From Acanthosoma haemorrhoidale (taxonomy: Eukaryota; Arthropoda; Insecta; Hemiptera; Acanthosomatidae): 64,000 nt of DNA. Positions 27,601-39,600 of this stretch are shown piece by piece; within the stretch, counting starts at the first letter, position 1, and every line of letters begins with the position of its first letter. The stretch is from contig OV884011.1 in NCBI GenBank assembly GCA_930367205.1, positions 138,669,437-138,733,436 of the forward strand. The letters are read 5' to 3'. Below the pieces are notes generated by a model. The model was not told the origin of the DNA and did not search any database. It saw nothing but the letters and a program-made list of their open reading frames with translations. The translations under genes were made by a program, and so were the position numbers.

Positions 27601-30600
27601 ACCCATAATTCCATGTATATTCATTTACGACCATTATTACCCTCCATGTTCAACTGTGGACCTGAGACGTCCCCTAAACATCCAACTTTGTACGCAACGA
27701 AATGAGAACATAGTAGTTTTTCTTTTTCATTAAACATCTATCAACTCTAAAAATGCTTGACATATATTTAGAGCATACTATGTCGTATATGGGATACATG
27801 TCAGTCCATTCTAATTTTTTAGCGGTCGCCTGAATGGTGGAATTTTAGTTCCTTTATATGAGACCATTTTTTTCACCTTTTTTTAGGGCCTCCTTTTCCC
27901 CGGATGTCCTCGATCAGACAATCTTCTGTGTATTGCAGTCGGTGATATTTTATTAGTTAATCTGTTAATTGTTGTTTTTATCTTGTTTATATTTTTATTC
28001 ACGTATGCTCAGTTCTGATTAAATAATTATATTAATTAATTTATTATATTAATTAATAGAGGTTCTCTCTCTTTTTTTTTCTTTTTTTGTGAACTAAATA
28101 TTTATTGCCGGAAGTCTGTATCCTTTAATCAAGGTACTCGTATGGCGAGTGCATACTACATAAGCTGATGGTGTTTGAGATGTAATTATTATAAATAGGA
28201 AATCACACTTGAGACCGAATGTTGCCATCTTAACTTTTCGAACTAACCTGAGGGAGGACCTTTGCTCATCTAAGTTTTTGAAGTCTAGGGATCAATCTAT
28301 AGCTGAAAACTTAAAAGGATTCAAATTTACCAAAAAAAATACTACGAACAACTTCCTGGTTCAACAAAAACAAACAACTACTTCAAGGCCTACTAATAAA
28401 GAGAATAAGTAAATACAACTTCCTAAAGAAAAAAAAATTGCTAAATACAATCACAATTCGCAATACGTAGAAGGAGCGATAAGATACAAGATTGGTATCC
28501 GTCTTAATATTCAAGATTAAAAAAAAAGAACTTCTACAGCTCATGCTTCTTTATTTGTTCCATCAACAAAATATTATTGGAAGATGGATTTCATTACTAT
28601 TTATTTAAATTATCATCATGACTATCATAATTAATGGGATCATTCACCACTCTATTATTATTATTGCTATGTTTTTACTCGATGTTATTGTACCCATGTA
28701 TGGCTGCCAAGCCAAGCTGAAAATAAAGATCTATTATAAAAACACATGTAATTTTCCTTACCTATACATGTTCATGACCATTCCTGGGGAGCAGAAACCG
28801 CACTGAGTGCCATTGAACTTTGCCAGTACAGCTTGTACTTTGTTGTAGCCAGTTACTTTACTCCCGATGCCTTCGATAGTCGTTATAGAAGCACCATGAC
28901 AAGAAAGTACTGGTAACAGGCACTTGAAACATTACTTGAATATATTAATATTTAAAGGGTAAAAATAATTGGAATTAGTTAACAAGCAACCCAACATACT
29001 GTATATTTTGACGTTAACATGTCTTACAACTCAAGACAAGTGAATTTGTTCTCGGGTCCTTGGTAATTATTCAATTTCCAAGATTTCAAATAAGAAAATT
29101 ATTAATTTTGCTAGAGTTAGCTTACGGCTGGATGAGCGGGGATCCAAGGTCTATATGCGACATCTGTATACCCCAGGAAAAACCCAGGGACAGAGCCCCC
29201 TATTTATGTAATATAGAGAAAAACGGTAGCTAAGTGGGCTGGTCACACATTTAAGGGTTTTGACTATCATTCTAATCACTGCCTCTTGATTGATTTTCTA
29301 ATTTGTGTTGAATTATTTTATTAATATACACATTTTAAATCAGTCTCTCTAGCTTGCTCTATTGATTGATAATGTACATGGGAGTTTGTTTCCACGGCCA
29401 CATATGTCTTACATTGTAGCGACCGCTAACTACATAAGATAAACCACCCTATACTCTATTGTATATTTATATTGTAAATTAATTTAAACAAATGTAGTTT
29501 TTTGACTCGTTGCAGCACCTGACAAATCCAGTGTTTAACACTATGACCCCACCACCCCTCCCGCATCGATGGCAACAGACTGTCGGGGAAAAATTAGGAT
29601 AAGAATTAGTATGTAAATTAGTTTTAAGGTTGATCAAAAAGGTGAGCCCCATCACCTTATTAGTCAGTTCAGTCAAGTCATGTAGAATGTATATCATTAT
29701 ACTTGTTTATTCATTATATAATTTCTATAAAATAACAAAACCTGTATATAATGTAGTGATGCTACAGGAAATACAAAATAATTTGTAAATAGATTCGCCA
29801 GAGGATCTATAATTATATATAATTATCTGTAAATTAAAAGGGGCTAAGAAGGAAAAAAAAAAAAAAAAAAAAAAAGTAAATAACATTACCAAACCATAAG
29901 TCTGCAAGTAAATTAGTTAGAGGCTGGGAACCATCACCCTCTACCCAAGAGCAGGTAGTAGCGACCCAAACAAGGCCGGAGTCACTACGAGGACAAAGGC
30001 CACCACATACTGGGCTGGCATTGGCCACAATAACGAGTTCCATGATTGGATACTACTGAGGGACGCCAACTATAAATAGACCCGGGGGTTGGCCTGTAAA
30101 TCATGTTTTTTTTTCTAAACCCCTTTAAATTATACAATGTGAAAAATATGAACAAAAGAATTGACAAATTTTCTCCTCTTTCTGCTATGTGCAGGTGCAT
30201 TTGAAGGAGGTTGGGTTACATAAAATCAGATTGAAGTTAATAGGAAAATAACATGAATACAATTCTCAAACCTAAACCTAAACCTAGAACCTAAGACTAA
30301 AGCGTTTCAGCCGCGACAGCGTCCTGCCATCGATGGGGGAACAGAGTGGGGGTTATAGTGTTAAACACCGGGTTTGTCAGGTATTGCAGGGAGTCGAAAA
30401 ATTTTATGTCTACAGTTAAATAATTGATGACCAAAGGGGCCTTTTTAAAAAGTGGTTTATTAACTAGACAAAACAATAAACTTATATGATAATAGTGACA
30501 GAGTAATACGTCAGGGGTACAGTAACGAGATGAATGAGAGCTGGTGAGAGGAAAGGAAGGATTATATAATGACAGATTAGATTAAGGAGTGCTGACTTAG

Positions 30601-33600
30601 GCGATGGTGCAGGTGTCAGCTGGGCGTTGTCTGCCGGTGTGCGTGTGTCAGCTGCTTCCATAACTCCTTCCGACTTTAGGTTTCTTGTTCCATCAAGAAA
30701 TTAAGTTGATGGCTGCGGGTGCATGAGGGCTGTTATTTGGGTGATAAACCCTTGTTGCCAAAATGTTGATAGGCTCTTGTTGTCCGGGATGGTATACAAC
30801 TGGGATGGTTGGTGTAGGGTTTCGTAAGGAATTGGTAGTTTTACATTTTTTAAGGTAGTAGAGGATTACAATTATAATAGCTGCCCCTATAATTAAATAA
30901 AAATAAAAATAAGTATTTGATTGATTAAATATAAGTGGTTCTAAAACTATGTCTGTTATATTTAGGTTTTCTATTTCGCTTATATTTGCGATTACATCTA
31001 TATCTATTTTATTGTACAATTTGTTTATGGTGGAGTCTATTATATGTCTTGAAATTTTGGGGAGTTCTTTATAACAATCATTTTGATCTAGGGTGAGTAA
31101 GCTAACGGGTGGTAGGTATACAGTATCATTAGTAAGGCAATTGTCTAATTTGGAGAGGTTAGTAGTTATAAAACTGTTTATATTATCTATATATCTAATG
31201 TTAGTATTGGCTAATTTATATTTGCATGCATTCATCGTTCCAGATGAAATAATATTATTTATACAAGTATTATTTAAAATAAAAAGGTTTTTACAGTAAT
31301 ATTCATTGTTTAAAAATGTACAATTTGTTGTATATAACATATTAAATTTTTTTATTATAATAGTTTCGTCTATATCTAAAGTTACATATTGGTTGTTAAT
31401 TTTTACAGGCGAAGGTATGAGTAAATAAGTCTTTATATTTAGGGTTGCCTTAGGAAGGTCTACAAAGATATGGAGTGTTTCATTATGAGTAGTGCAGTGA
31501 ATTTTACTCATTATCCACAGGATTTCAGGATTCCTAGAAGCTAGATTTACATTTTGGTTTATGTCATGTAGTATTTGGGACATTAATGATGAGTGTGTGA
31601 TGCCAATTTTGCATAGTTCCAGTGTTAATGTAAGTTCATCTATTTTGTTGTGTAGGTGTGTCAGAATTATGTACATGTCAAAGAATGTCATTTCCTTGTT
31701 TATCTTCATTATGTTGTCTTGTTCTGTTTTAAAATTATTATTAATTAATTGTATGTCCTTTTGAAAGTTTTTAATTACGTGTTTATTAAGTTTTATGTCT
31801 TGTTCTATGTTGTGTTCTATATTATAGTTGTTCCGTCCTAACTCATTTATTACTTCGTCATAATGTGATTTGTCATCAGCTGTCATGGTGCCAGTAAGCC
31901 AGCTGAGAGCTGTTCCAAGTCCGTTTATTAGTCCTCTCTTAGTTCGTTTGTTGTGTGATTTTAATAGGTTTAATTTGTTTTGTGTTTGTATGATAAGGTT
32001 TTTGATTATAGGGTATGTCGGTAGGTCCCTATAAGATGGTACATTGTTCTGTATATTGTTTAGTTCCTTGTCAAGTAAGCTAATGTCATAAAAATGGTAT
32101 GTCCTGTAGTAATTTTCTATTACCTTTGCGTTCTTTATAGTGTAATGTAGGACTCCGGGGTTATCTCTTATATCAGTCACTGTCATAGTATATGTTAATG
32201 TCCATAGAAGCGTCTGGATTAGTACTGTCCGAGTAGGATTCATTTTCTCCTTCTGAAACAGTAATGTTTGGTCTCGGTCTCAAGTGTTGTTTACGTGGTC
32301 TTTTGATTCTATTAACGTGTGCTTTGTTTGTTTCGTTTCTGTCTTTGTACAATAGTACGGGTCTGTAGGGATTATTGTATTTGCGGTGATGGGTTGTTTT
32401 TATATATATCTGTTCGTCATTTATGTCAGGTGGGTCTTCGCGATTTGTATTTAATAACTCTGTTCTATTTTCTTTTTCTGTCACGATTTTATTCCGTATT
32501 AGTTCATGTATTATGTTCTTTTCGTCATGGTATTTTTGTACGTATTGTTCTTTTATTTCTGTTTGTTTGTTAGGTCTTCTTGTTATTCCGAATGTTATTT
32601 CGTCCGGTGTCATGTTTAGTTTAGAGTTTAAGGTATTGTTGTATGCTATTGTTGCTAGCATTAGTCTGTTATTTAATGATGTGTTTGTTAGTTCTTTTTC
32701 GTTAAGTGTTCGTAATATTTCGATGAGTGTACTATGTGCTCTGTTTAGTGTTCCTAATGAATTAGGATTTCCTGGGGTCACGTAAATTGGTTCGATTTCG
32801 TTAGTTTGTAAGAAGTTGAGTACTAAATTATTTTTGTATTCTTTGCCGTTGTCCATTTTTATCGATACGGGTGTTGGATATAGTGTTAAGTAAAGTTTAA
32901 TGGCTTCGCATATGTTAATTCCAGTTACGGCTGGTATCATGTGTGTAAATAGTCTTTTCGAGAATGTGTCAATTATAGTTACGATATATTTTCTGTCAAA
33001 ATGTAATGTGTCTATCATTAATTCTTCGAACGGTCTATTTGGTGTTGGTGTTATCATGTACTTTGTTTTTATAGGATTGCGTTCGTATTTAGTTTTCTTA
33101 CATGTCTTACAATTGTTAATAAAGTCATTAATTGTTTCTTTCATTAATGGGAAGTAGTATAATTTTCTAAGTTTGTCGTATGTTTCGATTGTGCCTCTGT
33201 GGGATGTTTTTCCTATGTGGTAGTCATTAATTATTTCAATTTGTCCTTCTTTGTCTAAGATATCGGTTACATAGTTTTTGTATCTTTTTAGTTTAACTGT
33301 TGGGTATGATTCTTGTATTAGTCTAGAAATGTCTTTAAATGTTTTATCGTACCATGGTTGGAGTAATGGGATATCTGGTTCACAGTAAATTCCATAAGTA
33401 ATTTTGGGTCTAATAAATTGTTCGATTAGTGATTCTAAGTCGTCTAAGTTGTCAAATTTAATTTCATGTCTGTTTTTGTTAAATGGTTTAGTAAAGTTTG
33501 TTTCTTTTATTCCCTTTTTTATTATTATCTGATGTTTCTCTATGTTAATATTCTTGTCATTGTCTACTATCCAAATTTGTTCGTTGGATGATCGTTGGGA

Positions 33601-36600
33601 GTGAACAGTTGCTCCACATGTACTAATTGCGTCATTTATTTGTTCTGTTTGAGTCATGTTTTCTAATTCTTCTATAAGTGTGTCATAGTCTGGGTTCTCG
33701 TCTAACGGGAGTATTGCTAGTTCGTTTAGAAATTCGTCAAAATCTCCGTCTATATGGTTAGTATTTGTGTTTTGTTCTAAGTTCTCGTTTTGTCGTGATA
33801 GTAAGTCCGCTACGTAATTTGTTTTTCCATTAATGTGGTTTATGTCAAATTCAAAGTCCTGTAATTTCCAGATCCATTTCATGATTCTGGTGTTTCCGTT
33901 TTTCATTGTGTAGATCCATTTTAATGGTTTGTGGTCAGTTAGTAATTGGAATTTAGTACCGTACAAGTATGGTTTGAAATGGTGTGTAGACCAAACAATT
34001 GCTAAAAGTTCTTTTTCAATTGTTGAATAGTTTATCTCGGGAGGCTGTAATACTCGTGAGGCGAATGCTACAGGGTGTTCTATTCCGTCGTTATCTTTTT
34101 GCGATAGCACCGAGCCGATGGCTTTATCACTTGCGTCTGTCGTTAAGTAAAATGTCTTATTCCAGTCCGGGTATGCTAATATTGGTGAATTTGTCATGAG
34201 GGTTTTTAGTATGTCACAAGCCTTTTTTATTTCTTCTGTCTCGTATGTTTTAGTCTGTAGTGATTTCGAAATTGGTTTCGTTATTTTCGCATAGTCTTTT
34301 ATGAATTTTCGGTAGTATCCGGTCATTCCGAGAAATTGTCTAGTCGTTTTTTCGTTGTTTGGGTATGGTAATTTTGTGATTGCTTCTATTTTCTTGTGGT
34401 TAGTTTTTAGTCCGTCGGGAGTGACAATATATCCTAAGAAGGGGATTTCAGTTTTAAAAAATTCAGTCTTGTCTAGTTGGATAGAAAGTGCATGTTCTTT
34501 TAACTTTTGGAATACGTTTTCGAGATGTTCTAGGTGTTCTTGTATTGTGTTTGAGTAAATGATTATGTCGTCAATGTATATCATAGCGTTAGGAACGTTC
34601 GCTATCATCATGTTCATGGCTCGTTGGAATGTGGGTGGTGCGTTACAAAGTCCGTAGGGCATTCGTAAGAATTCAAAGTGTCCGTCTTCTGTACTAAATG
34701 CGGTTTTTGGTATTGAATCTGGATCCATTTCGATTTGATGGAATCCTGATGCAAGGTCTATTGTTGAGAATATTTTTGCTTTTTGTAGTCTGTTTAGTAA
34801 GTCTTCAATGTTGGGTAGTGGGTATTTGTCATTAGTCGTCATATCGTTCAGTTTTCGGTAGTCTATTACCATTCGAACTTTTTTTATGCCTGAGGCATCC
34901 ATTTTTTTTGGTACTATCCATACTGGTGAGTTGTATGGGGAGTTACTCTTTCTAATAATGTTATTTTTTAATAAATTCGCGACTTCTTCATTTATTTGAT
35001 TTTTGAATTGCACGGGGTACCGATAGTTCCTAGTGTAGCAAGGGTTTTCGTTTTTTGTGTTTATTTTGTGTTTAATTAAATTTGTCGCGCGTAATTTTTC
35101 TTCATTTGTTTTTATTATTTCACCATATTTACCAATCAGTACCACAAGTTCGTCCGAAAGCTTGTTATCAATGTGGTCTGTCCTAATTAGTTGTTTTATT
35201 GTCTGTAAGTCATTTATATAGTAAATTTCATTTTCCAGGTTATGTTTGGTTCCGTTTATTATTATTTCGTCATTGTGACATTTTATTTCAGTTTTCAGTT
35301 CTTTCATCGTTTCGTATCCTAAAAGAATATCGAAACGATTGCTAAAGGGGTAAATTAGCATTTTTACCTTTGCTTGAATTCCTAACAGGGGATAGAGATC
35401 GATTATGGCGCTTTGAGTGCCTTCGGCTCTGCCTGTAGGAGTTTTCATTACAAAGTCTTCCGAATTAATTTTTGTTCCCTCGGGTAAGGAACGGGGATTG
35501 ATATAATTTTTAGAAGCTCCAGTGTCAATCAGCCATGTCTTGCCTTTTTTGTCTTTTATTTTTGGGAGACTGTCCGTGTAATTCAATTGGTATTCGGGTC
35601 TGGAGGTTCGTTGTTGTTGGGACCTACGTCTAAAAAATCCTCATAACGAGATTCTAATTGTTGTATTCTGTCTTGTAATTCATTTATTTGTTGGTCTTTG
35701 TCATTTTCCGTGTAGTGTACGCGATTGCTGGCTGTGCGCATTGATACGGTTTGATTTTCTCTTTGTTCCGGTCTGGGGTTTGGTTTGTTAAAGTATTGTC
35801 TTTGTTCATAGGGTTTCCATGATTGATTGTGTCTTTCGTTTTCGTCTCGGGGGTAGTTATTGTTAAAACGTGGTTGTTCTTGATTGTACTGTCTTGGTTG
35901 TTGGGATTGTTGTCTATTATTGTCATTAAATTGTTGTCTATTATTGTCATAAAATTCACGTTTTTTCTCGTGATAATGTGGGTCGTAATTCCTCCCTTTA
36001 TAATTGCTAGTGGAGGGTGGTTGGTTTTGACTGCGTCTTTGTGTGGATTCGTTGTGTGTTAGTTTGTTACCGTATGGTCTTTCGACTACTCGTACTGCTG
36101 TGGTTTTTAATGCCTTTTTCAAATCCCTCAAATTTTTAATTCGTAGGTGTTGGAGGAAATTGTCAACTGAAGTTTCAAGTTGTCTTTGGCAATGGTCAAC
36201 TATTTGTTCATCAAATACGTTTATTTCTGTGTGTTTTTGTAAGTCTGTTTTTGTGTCGTCCGTATATAATCTACCTTCAAGGTCGTCTCGTAATAATATC
36301 AGTCTTTCTACATAGCTATTGGGATGTTCGTTTCTTAAGGGTTTAGTTTGATATATTTCTGCTATGGATTGGGGTATTGTTTTGTCGTCACGAAAGTTAA
36401 GTTTGAGTTCTTGGATCAGTTCTAGTAAAGAGTTATAGTTCCGTCTTCCGCAATATTCGGCATGTCCTACTAATTTGTTTGTTGCATGTCCTATCAATTG
36501 TTTCGCGTTATATTCGTGATGTGGATTGTCAGTTGTGCAGACGTTATTCGCTACAAAATTTATTTTATTAATAAATCTTACTAGATGGCTGGGATTTCCG

Positions 36601-39600
36601 TCAAATTCTGGGATCAGTTTAAGGTCTGTAGTAGAAATTTTGTAATCGTTAGAAGTCATGTTTACGGTTTCTTCTAAGTTACGGTTTATATTAAGTCTGT
36701 CAGTAATGGGCATGTAAATGTGTACAAAAAAATATATTTACCAATACAAGTGATGTCTTCTTCTAGTTAATGTTGCCTTCTATCGGCTTCCTCTGGTCGC
36801 TAGATAACAGATTTTGTGGTTCTTGGAGCCTCGGTGAATGTATATTAAAATATACCAGTGCTCGATCAGTCCTGAAGTCCAGTTTAATATAGCATCGGCC
36901 TTCTCATGGAAAGAATCGAAAAGTTCTCAGGTCTAGCCTAGCCAAACGCGGGATCGCTGAATGGGGAGATTCTTCTGAAGTTATATAAACACTGCCAAGG
37001 TCCCTGTTCGGGCGCCAGTTAAATAGTTGATGACCAAAGGGGCCTTTTTAAAAAGTGGTTTATTAACTAGACAAAACAATAAACTTATATGATAATAGTG
37101 ACAGAGTAATACGTCAGGGGTACAGTAACGAGATGAATGAGAGCTGGTGAGAGGAAAGGAAGGATTATATAATGACAGATTAGATTAAGGAGTGCTGACT
37201 TAGGCGATGGTGCAGGTGTCAGCTGGGCGTTGTCTGCCGGTGTGCGTGTGTCAGCTGCTTCCATAACTTACGTTGGATGAATTCATCCACCGTAGGCAGC
37301 TCAAAGATCTCGTGAAGCTCTATGTTGCTCCGCTGCTCGAATGAAGTATTTCTGACCACTTTCATCAGTATAACGTTTTGGAATTGTTGGAGTCGCCGAG
37401 CTGTCGTATATGTCAGATAACGTAAAAGCGGGCGCCGTACAGCAGATTAGGCTTGAGTACACTTGTAAATCAATAGCTTGAGACGCAGTGATAGATTGGG
37501 GGAAGTCAATAAATGCGTAAGCCGGTAAGACTTCGTGCGAGTTTGCTTCAACTTCTTTGTAAAATGGTTACTAAAATAGAGATGTCTGTCCATTTTAATT
37601 CCCAGATATACTAGAAGCAACTCTATTCAATGCTGGTTAGCTTCCTGAACAGATCGATGCGGGTGCGGGTGGGTGGTAGCTTCTCCGAAGCTGTGCCACT
37701 GACCTGTGGAGTACCCCAAGGAGCCGTCTTATCCCCTGTAATATTCAACGTATACACGTCTGAAATTGTAGGAGTCCGATATAAAAACACAACAGTCACT
37801 GCTTTCGCTCAGGCCTACTCTGCTGTATGGTGCACCGCTTTTTCGTCATCTGACGTATACGACAGCCCGGCGACTCCAACGATTCCATAACGGTATACTG
37901 ATGAAAGTATAGCTTCACGAGATCTTTTAGCTGCCTACGGTTGACGAATTCATTCAACGTAGACATATCAAATTTTTCGACTCCCTGCAATACCTGACAA
38001 ACACGGTGTTTAACACTAAAACCCCCGCTCCGTTCCCCCATCGATGGCAGGACGCTGCAGCCAACACCATAAAACACTTGACACACCAATGAGACCCAAT
38101 TTACAGAACTGCATTTGGAAATACATTAGCTATTGATAATTAGACGAGACAGCGCGCTCCCAAAAACAGGATAGGGGATAAATTTGCTATAAAACCCTAG
38201 GTCTGTTCTGCAAGGCTCTATTAGTCTCCTTCGGTTCAACTCAGTCCAATCTGACGTCCTCATTCTGTCAATCGTTCTACTACTAGGTATTCCCTCTATG
38301 CATAAATGGTTAAATAGGCTAACATTCATTATTATTATTGAATTCATTGATGGCAGCTACGTCAAATTCGACTTATTGGAAAATGCCATTATAATATATT
38401 AATTTTATGTAAGTATGCTACATTAAAATGGAGCCTGAACAGTAACTCGGGACTTTAATTAATATTAATTCAAACACTACATCATCATGGCGATCAAACA
38501 AAAGACTTTTTGACAAAATTAATTTTTGTTTTGTTTAAGGGAACGTCAAACTCAAAGAAATGAATATTTAAATATATATAAGCAAAAATGTGACACTTTT
38601 TATGAAATGGATATTTATAATAATGGGGGTTTATTTTAAGTTATATACATATGTGTTTCCTGCATTTTTTTTTAATGATTTATCATACTTTAATGTGACA
38701 CTGGGGCTTCAAATTTTGAAATAAAAATACCAATAAAATCGTAGTTAGTAATTTAGGAATAGTTTGTTTTATTGACTCAACCGCACGGTACATTGGCCCC
38801 ACGTGTTTTTTTACCTAATATTATCATGCCCTCCTCACGTAAAGCCATTCAAAGTAAATATTTATTTTTCGTTTTGGGCAGAGCGTCAAAAATCTTGAAA
38901 GAAAACAAACGGAGAATGGGGAACAATGTAAACCTGACAAAGCGTATCGGATGGGTGTGAAACTTCCTCAATCGAAGACCATGTGTTTTCCCCTTCCATA
39001 GGGTTGGGTCTATTTTGAATAGCGGGAATTGGACCTGTAGGTAAACTAACTATTGCGATTTTGAATACATGTTCATTGTGGTCGTGATGTCGAGGTAACT
39101 GGTAGTTACAAAGCGTTTGTTGCAATCGGTGATCACGCGACCACCAACCTTGATCTTATTATCATTCGAACATTTCAGCAGTCATTCTCCAGCTCTGATA
39201 AATATTGAATCACCTAAAAAGTTTTGATGCTTCAGAGTTTATAAATTTCGGTGTGCTCATTAAGCATTTTAGTTTCCACTTGGATTCTATTTAGAAGGCT
39301 ACAATTACCTTTTCGAATACTCACTTTTTGGCTAATTTACGATAAAAATAGCCATGTCCTATAGTTTATGTTCTATACTATTTTTCATGTAAACAGCATT
39401 ACCATATTTATACCATTATTTATAATGGCGATATCGTAAAATAAAAAATATAGCGGGAACCTAAATTACAGGAAATACTCTCCGGTTTTCTTTTGTATAA
39501 ATATATTTTTATCGTATAATGATCCTGATATTTTTTTGAAAATTCTAACGGCAAATATACGAAGGACTAAATGAAAATTCGATAACATTCTCATCATAAA

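Larger units (their letters stand above)
30414..37268 (-). mobile_element. Errantivirus-like LTR retroelement (Ty3/gypsy with env)
   Basis: A 6855-bp element with 252-bp LTRs that begin AGTTA and end TAACT. Order on the minus strand: 5' LTR, tRNA-Lys primer site, gag, pol (protease, RT, RNase H, integrase), env, purine tract, 3' LTR. Gag without a zinc knuckle plus a furin-type env is characteristic of insect errantiviruses. The LTRs differ at one position by my reading, so the insertion is young. It lies in AOX intron 2 in the same orientation as AOX. The flanks share TAC; once the element is removed they join into continuous LINE sequence. Confidence 0.93.

Noticed and set aside
30262..30290. 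Telomere-like cctaaa repeats
   Set aside because: Only about three imperfect units, inside a LINE 3' UTR, and not the insect TTAGG register.
32319..36315. Several plus-strand open frames of 66-120 aa inside the retroelement
   Set aside because: Antisense to gag, pol and env, with hydrophobic low-complexity translation typical of shadows.
37269..38095. Single twin-primed (5'-inverted) LINE
   Set aside because: Both oppositely oriented pieces contain the same 3' part of the RT, so two copies are needed.
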